Positions 17,263 through 27,389 of a stretch of DNA of 64,000 nucleotides are shown one piece after another. The notes under the pieces were generated by a model. It did no database searches. It worked only from the letters and a program-made list of their open reading frames with translations, and was not told the origin of the DNA. How positions within the stretch are numbered: the first letter of the stretch is position 1; each line of letters begins with the position of its first letter. Source of the DNA: Betaproteobacteria bacterium (GTDB lineage Bacteria > Pseudomonadota > Gammaproteobacteria > Burkholderiales > Usitatibacteraceae); the NCBI GenBank assembly GCA_016709665.1, contig JADJMI010000001.1:806001-870000 (forward strand). The letters run 5' to 3'. Both the position numbers and the translations under genes were made by a program.

Positions 17263-18079
17263 GGGCGGGCTCCTTCGCGGCGGCGAGGCCCACGTCGCCC
17301 GCGTAGTCGGGCGCCGGGTAGTGGAAAGGCACGGGGCCGTCGGTCTCCCCGTGGACGAACTGGTGCACCACGGGCGTGGCCGACGCGCGGATCTCGTCCG
17401 GCGTGCCTTCGCCCACCACGCGGCCGTCGGCGACGAAGTAGAGGTAGTCCACGATCTGCATGGACTCCACCACGTCGTGCGTGACCAGGATCGAGGTGGC
17501 GCCGAGCGCATCGTTCAGGCGCCGGATGAGGCTTCCCACCACGGACATCGAGATCGGGTCGAGCCCGGCGAAAGGCTCGTCGTAAAGGACCAGCATCGGA
17601 TCCATCACCACCGCGCGGGCGAGCGCCACGCGGCGCGCCATGCCGCCCGACAGCTCCGAGGGCATCAGGTTGTGCGCCCCGCGAAGGCCCACGGCCTCCA
17701 GCTTGAGCAGCACGAGGTCGCGCACCATTTCCTCGGACAGTTCCGTGTGCTCGCGAAGCGGGAACGCGACGTTGTCGTAGACGCTCAGGTCCGTGAAGAG
17801 GGCGCCGAACTGGAAAAGCATGCTCATGCGCCGGCGCAGGCGGTAGAGCCCCTCGCGGTCGAGCTCGTGCACCGTCTCTCCGGCCAGGCGGACCGAACCG
17901 GCCGTGGGCTTCAACTGGCCGCTCACCAGCCGCAGCAGCGTCGTCTTGCCGCAGCCGCTGCCGCCCATGATGGCGACGATCTTGCCGCGCGGAATGCGCA
18001 TCGAGATGCCCTTCAGCACGGGGCTGCGGCCGTAGCCGAACTGGACGGCGTCGATCTCGACGAGGGGAGCTTCGGACAC
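17255..18079 (-). CDS. mlaF: ABC phospholipid transporter ATPase MlaF
   Basis: Motor subunit of the Mla system. Walker A GGSGCGKTT, signature LSGGMARRVALARA, Walker B MLVLYDEPFAGLDP and H-loop ILVTHDVVE are intact. Two starts are possible: ATG at 18115 (286 aa) or GTG at 18079 (274 aa, VSEAPLVEIDAVQFGYG). I choose the GTG because the ATG at 18115 lies inside a TAGAAT -10-like hexamer (18114-18119) and the extra 12 residues look unlike MlaF. First gene of the long minus-strand block and divergent from the response regulator gene. Confidence 0.93.
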   Translation of the reverse strand: MSEAPLVEIDAVQFGYGRSPVLKGISMRIPRGKIVAIMGGSGCGKTTLLRLVSGQLKPTAGSVRLAGETVHELDREGLYRLRRRMSMLFQFGALFTDLSVYDNVAFPLREHTELSEEMVRDLVLLKLEAVGLRGAHNLMPSELSGGMARRVALARAVVMDPMLVLYDEPFAGLDPISMSVVGSLIRRLNDALGATSILVTHDVVESMQIVDYLYFVADGRVVGEGTPDEIRASATPVVHQFVHGETDGPVPFHYPAPDYAGDVGLAAAKEPAHA

Positions 18080-18113
18080 GCGGGATGGATGGCGCGGCGC
18101 AAGAGGGAAGCGC

Positions 18114-18119
18114 ATTCTA
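18114..18119 (-). promoter_or_regulatory. Candidate -10 element of the mla operon
   Basis: TAGAAT on the minus strand, 34 bp before the GTG start of mlaF. No convincing -35 hexamer is seen 16-18 bp upstream. Together with the plus-strand TATAAT at 18156 it would form a compact divergent promoter pair in a gap of about 100 bp. Confidence 0.3.
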
Positions 18120-18155
18120 CCAAAACGACACCGCGCCCCGCCGGGGCCGCTCTCC

Positions 18156-18161
18156 TATAAT
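18156..18161 (+). promoter_or_regulatory. Candidate -10 element of the response regulator gene
   Basis: A perfect TATAAT 22 bp before the ATG at 18184. No good -35 element is visible in the GC-rich sequence upstream, so the call depends on the hexamer and position only. Confidence 0.3.
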
Positions 18162-18183
18162 CTCCCGCACAAGCGCGCACGCC

Positions 18184-19641
<1,458 letters not shown>

Positions 19642-19660
19642 CCGCGACCGACGCACGCCC

Positions 19661-21216
19661 ATGACGATGTACCTGGAGCACTTCGGCCTGCGCGAGGCGC
19701 CGTTCCGCATCACGCCCCACACGGAGTTCTTCTTCGCCGGCGCGAACCGCGGTGCCACGCTGGAAGCGCTCACCTATGCCATCACGGCCGGCGAAGGCCT
19801 GGTGAAGGTGACGGGCGAGGTCGGCACCGGCAAGACCATGCTCTGCCGCGTGCTGATGGAGCGGCTGCCGGACAAGGTGGAGACGATCTACCTCGCCGTC
19901 CCCAGCCTCTCCCGCGACGAGATGCTGGTCGCCGTGGCCTCGGAACTCGGGATCGACACCGACGGCGCCACCACGACCCGCTGCTTCGCGCGCTGCAGGA
20001 AAAGCTCCTCGCGCTGCACGCCGACGGCCGGCAGGTCGTGGCGCTCATCGACGAGGCCCACGCGATGCCTCTCGAGACGCTCGAGGAGATCCGCCTGCTC
20101 TCGAACCTCGAGACGGGCACGCAGAAGCTGCTGCAGATCGTCCTGTTCGGCCAGCCGGAACTCGACGAGCATCTCGCGCTCCCGAACATGCGCCAGCTGA
20201 AGGAACGCATCACCCACGCCTTCCTGCTCGACCCGCTGCCGGCTCGCGACATCCGCGACTACATCAGTTTCCGCCTGCGCGCGGCCGGGTACCACGGCCC
20301 CGACCTCTTCGGGCCCGAGGCGCTCAAGATCATCGCCGAGGCCTCGGAAGGCCTCACCCGCCGCATCAACATCTACGCGGACAAGACGCTGCTCGCGGCC
20401 TTCGCCGCCGGCACCCACTCGGTCAGCGCGGACCATGCCCGGGCGGCCGTCTCCGACACCCAGATCGTCCTCGCGCAGAAGCCGTCGACCCATCGCGCCC
20501 CGCTCTATGCGCTTGGCGGGCTCGTCGCCGGAACCGTCCTCGGGTTCGGGCTGGCGCAGCTGTTTCCGCTCGGGCCGGCCGCCGTATCGGCTCCGCCGGC
20601 TTCGGCCCGGGGCGCGGTGGCGCCTGCTCCGGCCACAACGCCGCCGCCCCGGCCGCCGCGCCCGGCCCGACTGCCCCGCAGCCCGAGCCCGCAGCACCCG
20701 CAGCACCCGCAACGCCGCCAACGCCACCGCAACCAGTCGCCGAGCCCGCCAAGACCGAGCCTGCCGCGTCTCCTCCGAAGGCCGGCGCCGCAGGCGCACC
20801 TGCGCTCGTTCTCGAAAGCACGCTCAAGGCGCCGGCGAATGCGGATAGCCCGGCACCGCCTGCCCCGCTGTCGCCCAGGCTCGCCGCCCGCATGGATGCC
20901 GGCCTCGGCCTGCTCGACAAGCCCGGGGAAAGCCGCTTCGTCGTCCAGTTGATGATGACCGATGCCCGGCAGGCGGATTACCTCGAGTGGTACGTGGGGG
21001 AGGCGTATCGCACCCTGGCGCCCGATGCACTCTTCCTATATCCGAGCGGCAATGCCGAATCCCCCAAGATGGGCGTCCTCTACGGCGCTTTCCCCACGCG
21101 GCGCGAGGCAAACGACGGCCCTGGAAGGCCTGCCGGCCAACCTGCGGAAGTTCGGCCCGTACGTGCGGACGATCGAAGGGGTGCGAAGCGACGTGAGAAA
21201 GAGCCCGCCGACGTGA
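19661..21216 (+). CDS. ExeA/MshM-like AAA ATPase with C-terminal SPOR domain, three frameshifts
   Basis: Inner-membrane ATPase that in MSHA and type II systems helps place the secretin through peptidoglycan. Segments in order: AAA domain with HFGLREAPFRITPH and Walker A GEVGTGKT, Walker B LIDEAHAM, a membrane helix (around 20505-20575), a Pro/Ala linker, and a SPOR-like domain (FVVQLMMTDARQADYLEW, GPYVRTIEGV). The reading frame breaks three times: near 19972 (one base missing), within the linker at about 20600-20650 (one missing) and near 21107 (extra A in AAA). Correcting these yields about 518 aa. MshM of Vibrio lacks a SPOR domain, so the architecture is closer to ExeA/GspA plus DamX. Sequence error or a decaying gene are both possible. 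Confidence 0.75.
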
Positions 21217-21270
21217 AAATCCTTCAAGCCTGTCAAGGGCTTGCGGGGAACGGGCTCTCCGGGGTTTCGA

Positions 21271-21299
21271 TTGCGTTCGGCAGTTGAAACGGCTATAAA
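21271..21299 (+). promoter_or_regulatory. Candidate sigma70 promoter before mshL
   Basis: TTGCGT, 17 bp, TATAAA in the 133-bp gap before the secretin gene. It would start an mshL-N-E-G-I-J-K transcript about 45 bp upstream of the ATG. Its presence suggests the assembly genes may be expressed apart from the regulator gene. Confidence 0.4.
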
Positions 21300-21349
21300 G
21301 TGAACCTAGGGCTTTCCCTCCCAAAACAACCACTTACCTCCGACTCTTC

Positions 21350-23272
21350 ATGATGCGCTTTCGATACCGCTCTCCCGAGGTCCTGATCGCCGCCGTCGCG
21401 GTCGCACTGGGGGGTTGCGGAACCCAGCCGATCGCGCAGCCCGACAGCCACTTGCGCCAGGAAACGGCGCGACCGCCTTCCGCGCAGGCCGCCATTCCGC
21501 CGACCGTGCGCCCTGCGCCGCTGCCGCCGCCGCCGGAAGCGCGCGCGGCCGAGATCAAGTACTCGATCATCGTCGCCAACCAGCCCGTGAGAGACGTGCT
21601 GCTCGCGATCGCCCGCGAGACGAAGGTGAACGTGGATGTGCACCCCGGCGTGGAGGGGACCGTCACGATCAACGCCATCGACCAGACCTTGCAGCAGATC
21701 CTCGCGCGGCTCGCGAAGCAGGTCGACATGCGCTACGAGATCGAAGGCTCGACGATCCAGGTGATGCCGGATTCGCCGTACCTGCGCAATTACCGCGTCG
21801 ACTACGTGAACATGTCGCGCGACACGACGGAAACCGTATCGGTGGCGACGCAGGTCCTTTCGGGCACGGTGGGCGGCGGAACCGCCGGCACTTCGGGAAG
21901 CCAGGGCGACAACAATTCGACCGTGCGCATCAGCAACATCTCGCGCCACCGTTTCTGGGAGACGCTCGAGAAGAACATCAAGGACATGCTGCGCGAGACG
22001 GACAAGCTCCTGCCCGAGGGCAGCAGCGAGACCTTCGTGAGCAACCGCGGCCAGATCGGCTCCGCCACGACCCAGGCCACGACGGCCCGCCGCATCGCCT
22101 CCGGCGCAAGCGCTTCGGCGGCGACGGTGGCGCAGGTCACGCCGGGACAGACACAGACGCAGCAGGCGTCGGAGACCGTCGAGTCGCGCCTCACTTTCCG
22201 GGAAGCCGCCTCGGTCATCGTGAACGCGGAGTCCGGTACGGTGACGGTTCGCGCCACCTCGCGCCAGCACGAGAAGGTCGCGGAGTTCATCGAGCAGGTC
22301 ACCGGCGCCGCCAAGCGCCAGGTGCTCATCTCGGCGACCATCGTCGAGGTCGAGCTGAGCGACCAGTACCAGGCCGGCGTCGACTGGTCCGCCATCGCGA
22401 CCAACGGGCTGGGCTACACGATCACGCAGAGCCTCATCGGCTCCAATTTCTCCTCGGCCCCGGGGCTCTTCTCGCTCACCTACAAGAATCCCAACCCGGC
22501 TGCGGGCGGCAACGTCTCGAGCACGGTCAACATCCTGAGCCAGTTCGGCAAGACGCGCGTGCTCTCGAGCCCGCTGCTCATGGTCCTCAACAACCAGACG
22601 GCCGTGCTCAAGGTGACGGACAACATCGTGTACTTCACGATCAAGGCCGACACCAACACGAACGCCAACGTCTCGACGACGACCTTCACGTCCACGCAGA
22701 ACATCGTGCCGGTCGGCCTGATCATGAACCTCACCGCCCAGATCAGCGACAGCGACGTCGTCACCCTGAACGTGCGCCCCACGATCACGAGCATCATCGG
22801 GTCGGTCCAGGATCCGAACCCGTCCCTGCGCGGCACCATCCCGGGCACCTCCATCGAGAGCCTCATCCCGGTGACGCGCACGCGCGAGATGGAGAGCATC
22901 CTGCGCGTGGCCAGCGGCCAGACGGCCGTGCTCGGCGGCCTGATGGAGGACAGCTTCGTGGGCAAGCGCAACGGCCTGCCCAATGTGTCGCGCATCCCGG
23001 TCTTCGGCGACCTGTTCAGCTACCGCGACGACAAGTCGGTCAAGAAGGAGCTGGTCATCTTCCTGCAGCCGCAGGTCGTCCGCCAGGCGAGCACCGACGG
23101 TGAACTCGCGAACTACCGCCGCCTGCTGCCGAGCAACGAGTTCTTCAAGGACACCCGGCCGCCGCTGCCCGAATTCCAGAAAGCCATCAGCGACATCGAG
23201 CGCGGGGAGATGCCGGCCATGAAGCCGGTGCCGGTGGTGCCGGAGCCGCCCGCACCGGGGAGCGCGCGATGA
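21350..23272 (+). CDS. mshL: Pilus (MSHA type) secretin MshL, lipoprotein
   Basis: Outer-membrane channel through which the pilus exits. The 640-aa product has a lipoprotein signal with lipobox LGGC (C23), a Pro-rich spacer, an STN-type domain (about 70-145: NQPVRDVLLAIARETKVNVD), a Ser/Thr/Gln-rich insert (about 180-285), and the C-terminal secretin domain (about 315-600) with RVLSSPLLMVLNNQTAVLKV and GQTAVLGGLMEDSF. A second M directly after the first is an alternative start. The ATG of mshN overlaps its stop by 4 bp. Confidence 0.93.
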   Translation: MMRFRYRSPEVLIAAVAVALGGCGTQPIAQPDSHLRQETARPPSAQAAIPPTVRPAPLPPPPEARAAEIKYSIIVANQPVRDVLLAIARETKVNVDVHPGVEGTVTINAIDQTLQQILARLAKQVDMRYEIEGSTIQVMPDSPYLRNYRVDYVNMSRDTTETVSVATQVLSGTVGGGTAGTSGSQGDNNSTVRISNISRHRFWETLEKNIKDMLRETDKLLPEGSSETFVSNRGQIGSATTQATTARRIASGASASAATVAQVTPGQTQTQQASETVESRLTFREAASVIVNAESGTVTVRATSRQHEKVAEFIEQVTGAAKRQVLISATIVEVELSDQYQAGVDWSAIATNGLGYTITQSLIGSNFSSAPGLFSLTYKNPNPAAGGNVSSTVNILSQFGKTRVLSSPLLMVLNNQTAVLKVTDNIVYFTIKADTNTNANVSTTTFTSTQNIVPVGLIMNLTAQISDSDVVTLNVRPTITSIIGSVQDPNPSLRGTIPGTSIESLIPVTRTREMESILRVASGQTAVLGGLMEDSFVGKRNGLPNVSRIPVFGDLFSYRDDKSVKKELVIFLQPQVVRQASTDGELANYRRLLPSNEFFKDTRPPLPEFQKAISDIERGEMPAMKPVPVVPEPPAPGSAR

Positions 23273-24456
23273 GCCTCCTGCTCGACGCCCTCAAGCGCGC
23301 CGAACAGGAAAAACTCGCTCGCCAGGGCCAGGCCTCGGCCGCCGAGGACCATCAATCGGCGCCCGCAGGCACGGGGAAACGGTCGCTGGAGCTCGAATCG
23401 GTCGATACCCCGACCGCTGAGAAGATCGCGCCAGCCAGCGCGGATCGGCAAGGCGCCCGCGCCGTGTTCGCCGCGAAGCAGGCGGCCACGGAAGCGCCCC
23501 GCGAGACCGGCAAGAGCCACAAGGCGATCCTCGCGATCGTCGGCGTCGCCGTGCTCGCCCTGCTCGCGGGTGGCGCCTACGTCTGGTACGAGATCAACAA
23601 GTCGCCGAGCCCCATCGCGCGCGCGCCCGTGGCGCCGATACCCGTGAAACCGGCACCGGCACCCGCGGTGGCCGCGCCCGCGGATGGCAAGGCGGCCGAA
23701 GCCTCGGCCGGCGACGCGAAGGCGGACGGCGTGCCGCCCGTCTCCACGCTCAAGCCCGGCGAGGTGGGCCCCAAGTCGAAGCCCCAGCCGAAGGCGGCGG
23801 AGCAACTCGTGATGAGCCTGCTCAAGGATTCGCCGCGGGCCGCGAAGGCGGCGCCGCCCCTCAAGCTCGCCAGGACCATCGAGCCGCCTCGCATCGCACC
23901 GGAAGTGAGCCGGGGCTACGAGGCCCTTCGCAGCGGCGACCTCGAGAACGCCCGCAAGTCCTACCAGGCCGCCGCAGCGAAGGATGCGACGAGCCTCGAC
24001 GCCCAGCTCGGCCTCGCGACCGTCGCCGCCCGCACCGGCGATCGCGCGACAGCCACTCGCCACTACCGCCGCGCGCTCGAGCTCGATCCCAAGAACGCCT
24101 CCGCGGTGGCCGGCCTCGCCGCACTCGCCGATTTCTCCCGCCCGGATTCGCTCGAGGCGCAGCTACGCGCCGACCTCACGCGTTACCCCCAGAGCGCCGC
24201 CCTGCAGTACACGCTGGGCAATCTCTACGCCGCGCAAGGGCGCTGGAACGAGGCGCAGGCCGCCTACTTCGAGGCCTATCGCCTCGACCCGGAAGCCGCC
24301 GACGTCGCCTACAACCTCGCGGTGAGCCTGGACCATCTCGGCCAGTCACGCCTCGCCGCCGATTTCTACCAGCGCGCCCTCACCGCCTCGCGGCAGCAGA
24401 GCGTGCAGTTCGACAAGGGCCAGGTATCCCGCCGCCTCGCGGAGCTCAAGCCCTAG
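23269..24456 (+). CDS. mshN: MSHA biogenesis protein MshN, TPR-containing
   Basis: Inner-membrane pilus assembly factor of 395 aa. SLLLDALKRAEQEK at the N-terminus is typical of MshN and GspB-like proteins; a single membrane helix lies at about 85-107, followed by an Ala/Pro/Lys-rich spacer and TPR repeats from about 215 onward (GYEALRSGDLENARKSYQAA, LGNLYAAQGRWNEAQAAYFE). The C-terminal TPR region is therefore periplasmic. 2 bp before mshE. Confidence 0.88.
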   Translation: MSLLLDALKRAEQEKLARQGQASAAEDHQSAPAGTGKRSLELESVDTPTAEKIAPASADRQGARAVFAAKQAATEAPRETGKSHKAILAIVGVAVLALLAGGAYVWYEINKSPSPIARAPVAPIPVKPAPAPAVAAPADGKAAEASAGDAKADGVPPVSTLKPGEVGPKSKPQPKAAEQLVMSLLKDSPRAAKAAPPLKLARTIEPPRIAPEVSRGYEALRSGDLENARKSYQAAAAKDATSLDAQLGLATVAARTGDRATATRHYRRALELDPKNASAVAGLAALADFSRPDSLEAQLRADLTRYPQSAALQYTLGNLYAAQGRWNEAQAAYFEAYRLDPEAADVAYNLAVSLDHLGQSRLAADFYQRALTASRQQSVQFDKGQVSRRLAELKP

Positions 24457-24458
24457 CG

Positions 24459-26171
24459 ATGGGCACCTTGCAAGCGCCCCTTTCCCAGGTACCGCTGGGC
24501 CAGACGCTCCTCACGAAGGGCATCGTCAGCCAGGACCAGCTCAACATCGCCCTCACGGAGCAGCGCAAGTTCAAGGCGCCGCTCGGCAAGGTGCTGGTCA
24601 CGATGGGGTTCGTCACCGAGGCGACGATCCGCGACATCCTGTCCGAGACGCTCGGCCAGGTGTCCATCGACCTCGAGAACACGATCGTCGACCCCGCGGC
24701 CATCGCCCTCGTGCCCAAGGATCTCGCGCGGCGCTACCACGTGCTGCCGGTGTCCTACGACCACGAGAAGCGTTCGCTCCTCATCGCCGTCTCGGATCCG
24801 GCCAACGTCGTCGCCCTCGACCAGATCCGCGCCCTCGTGCGCGAGGACCTGCGCATCGAACAGGTGCTCGCGCGCGAATCCGACATCACGATCGGCATCG
24901 AGCACCACTACGGCTTCGAGCTGTCGATCGACGGCATCCTGAACGAGATCGAGACGGGCGAGATCGACTACCAGTCGCTCGCGGCGGATTTCGACGAATA
25001 CAGCCAGCCGGTCGTGCGGCTCGTGGACGCCCTGCTCAACGACGCGGTGAAGCGCGGCGCCTCGGACATCCACTTCGAGCCCGAGCAGGGGTTCCTGCGC
25101 ATCCGCTACCGCATCGACGGCGTGCTGCGGCAGATCCGCTCGCTGCACAAGAACTACTGGGCCGCGATGGTCGTGCGCCTGAAGGTGATGAGCGGGATGA
25201 ACATCGCCGAGACCCGTGCGCCGCAGGACGGCCGCATCTCGCTGCTGCTCTCCGGCCACCAGGTGGATTTCCGCGTCTCCGCGCAGCCGACGACGCATGG
25301 CGAGAACCTGGTGCTCCGGATCCTCGACCGCGACAAGGGCATCGTGCCCCTCGAGGACCTGGGCCTGCAGCCCGAGGAGCTGAAGACGCTGAAGCTGATG
25401 CTGGCCCGACCCGAAGGCATCATCCTCGTGACGGGCCCGACGGGATCGGGCAAGACGACCACGCTCTATTCGGTGCTCAACTACGTGAACACCGAGGGCG
25501 TCAACATCATGACGCTCGAGGATCCGGTCGAATATCCCATGACCATGATCCGCCAGACCTCGGTGAACGAGGTCGTGAAGCTCGACTTCGCCTCGGGCAT
25601 CCGCTCGATGATGCGCCAGGACCCGGACATCATCCTCGTGGGCGAGATCCGCGACCAGGAGACGGCCGAGATGGCCTTCCGCGCCGCCATGACGGGCCAC
25701 CAGGTCTATTCCACGCTGCACACCAACTCCTCCATCGGCGCCATCCCGCGCCTCATGGACCTGGGCGTGCTGCCGGACATCATGGCGGGCAACATCATCG
25801 GCGTGATCGCGCAGCGCCTCATGCGCAAGCTGTGCATCCACTGCCGCGTGCCGTACGAGCCGGACCCGGCCACGCGCCGCCTGCTCACCATGGCCGAAGG
25901 CGACGACCGGCCCGTCTACCAGCCCGTGGGCTGCGCCAAGTGCGAGAACCAGGGTTACCGGGGGCGCCTGGCGATCATGGAGATCTTCAAGCTCGATTCG
26001 GAGATCGACGAACTCATCGCGCGGCGGGCCACGGGGCGGGAAATCCGCATGGCGGCCGCCGCCAAGGGCTTCCGCACGCTCGCCGACGACGCGATCTCGC
26101 GGGTGCTCATGGGCCAGACGAGCCTCGAGGAGATCTCGCGGGTCGTCGACCTCACCGACCGCGTCATCTAG
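24459..26171 (+). CDS. mshE: Pilus extension ATPase MshE (GspE/PilB family)
   Basis: Hexameric ATPase powering pilus polymerisation, 570 aa. An MshEN-like N-terminal domain holds two LGxxL-type repeats (LGQTLLTKGIVSQDQL at 14 and LGKVLVTMGFVTEATI at 42), the c-di-GMP-binding module of MshE; the first position, usually Arg, is Pro in both, so binding is uncertain. The ATPase core has Walker A TGPTGSGKTT at 325, the Asp box EDPVEYPM, Walker B DPDIILVGEIRD, and a tetracysteine zinc site (CIHC and CAKC). All catalytic elements look intact. Confidence 0.95.
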   Translation: MGTLQAPLSQVPLGQTLLTKGIVSQDQLNIALTEQRKFKAPLGKVLVTMGFVTEATIRDILSETLGQVSIDLENTIVDPAAIALVPKDLARRYHVLPVSYDHEKRSLLIAVSDPANVVALDQIRALVREDLRIEQVLARESDITIGIEHHYGFELSIDGILNEIETGEIDYQSLAADFDEYSQPVVRLVDALLNDAVKRGASDIHFEPEQGFLRIRYRIDGVLRQIRSLHKNYWAAMVVRLKVMSGMNIAETRAPQDGRISLLLSGHQVDFRVSAQPTTHGENLVLRILDRDKGIVPLEDLGLQPEELKTLKLMLARPEGIILVTGPTGSGKTTTLYSVLNYVNTEGVNIMTLEDPVEYPMTMIRQTSVNEVVKLDFASGIRSMMRQDPDIILVGEIRDQETAEMAFRAAMTGHQVYSTLHTNSSIGAIPRLMDLGVLPDIMAGNIIGVIAQRLMRKLCIHCRVPYEPDPATRRLLTMAEGDDRPVYQPVGCAKCENQGYRGRLAIMEIFKLDSEIDELIARRATGREIRMAAAAKGFRTLADDAISRVLMGQTSLEEISRVVDLTDRVI

Positions 26172-26179
26172 GGCACGCC

Positions 26180-27382
26180 ATGGCGCTCTTCGCCTACCGC
26201 GCCGTCGACGAGGAAGGCCGGATCTCCTCCGGAAGCCTCGATGCCACCAACGCGATCGACCTCGAGCTGCGCCTGCGGCGCCTGGGCCTCGACCTGATCA
26301 CGTTCGAATCGGTCAAGCGTTCGGCCGCGGCCCGCTCGCGCCGGGTGACCCGCCCGGAACTCATCACTTTCTGCTTTCACCTGTCGCAACTCCTCAAGGC
26401 CGGCGTCAACATCCTCGAGGCGCTGACGGACCTGCGCGACACCGTCGACAACCCGGGCTTCCGGCAAGTGGTGGCGGGCCTGCTGGAGGACATCGAGGGC
26501 GGCCTGAAGCTGTCCGAGGCGATGGCCAACCACCCCTACATTTTCGACGGCGTGTTCGTCGCCCTGGTGCGCGCGGGCGAGCAGAGCGGCACGCTCAACG
26601 AGGTGCTCGACGAGCTGTCCGAGAACCTCAAGTGGCAGGACGAGATGGCGAGCCAGGCGAAGCGCGCCCTCATCTACCCCGCCATCGTGTTCGTGGTCGT
26701 CATCGGCGTCATCTTCGTGCTCATGATCTTCCTGGTGCCGCAGCTCGCCTCGACCTTCAAGTCGCTCGTGCCGAAGCTGCCGCGCGAGACGGAGCTGCTC
26801 ATCGGGCTGTCGAACATCTTCGTGAAGTACTGGTACCTGCTCATCGGCGTTCCCGCCGCGGCCATCGCCGGCATCTTCGTCCTGTCGCGCACGAACGAGA
26901 CCGTGCAGCACCGGCTGGACGAGCTCTCGATCCGCGCGCCGGTGATCGGGCCCATCCGCTTCAAGATCATGCTCGCGCGTTTCACGACCTTCTTCGCGAT
27001 GCTCTACCGGTCGGGCATCAGCGTGCTCGACTGCATCCAGATCTGCGAGAAGATCATGGGCAACCGGCTGATGGAGGACGCCCTGCAGCGCGTGGGGCGC
27101 CAGATCTCGGACGGCACCGGCATCAGCCAGGCCTTCACGCAGACGAAGCTCTTTCCGCCCCTCGTCCTGCGCATGCTGCGCGTGGGCGAATCGACGGGGG
27201 GGCTCGACACGGCCCTGCTCAACGTGAGCTACTTCTACAACCGCGAGGTGCGCGAGGGCATCAACAAGATGCAGGCGCTCATCGGCCCGGCCACGACCCT
27301 GGTGCTGGGCGGCCTCATCGTGGCCATCCTCTACACGATCTTCCTGCCGCTCTACGACGTGATCAGCAAGATCAAGTTCTAG
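26180..27382 (+). CDS. mshG: Inner-membrane platform protein MshG (GspF/PilC family)
   Basis: Platform protein of 400 aa that couples the ATPase to pilin. Two T2SSF domains are visible (about 65-190 and 270-390), each with the hallmark region (FCFHLSQLLKAGVNILEAL and FTTFFAMLYRSGISVLDCI), and three membrane helices (about 170, 220 and 370). 8 bp after mshE. Confidence 0.95.
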   Translation: MALFAYRAVDEEGRISSGSLDATNAIDLELRLRRLGLDLITFESVKRSAAARSRRVTRPELITFCFHLSQLLKAGVNILEALTDLRDTVDNPGFRQVVAGLLEDIEGGLKLSEAMANHPYIFDGVFVALVRAGEQSGTLNEVLDELSENLKWQDEMASQAKRALIYPAIVFVVVIGVIFVLMIFLVPQLASTFKSLVPKLPRETELLIGLSNIFVKYWYLLIGVPAAAIAGIFVLSRTNETVQHRLDELSIRAPVIGPIRFKIMLARFTTFFAMLYRSGISVLDCIQICEKIMGNRLMEDALQRVGRQISDGTGISQAFTQTKLFPPLVLRMLRVGESTGGLDTALLNVSYFYNREVREGINKMQALIGPATTLVLGGLIVAILYTIFLPLYDVISKIKF

Positions 27383-27389
27383 CCCCTCC

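Noticed and set aside
20640..20760. GCA-CCC repeat tract as a regulatory repeat
   Set aside because: It encodes the Pro/Ala linker of the AAA-SPOR protein; low-complexity coding sequence is sufficient explanation.
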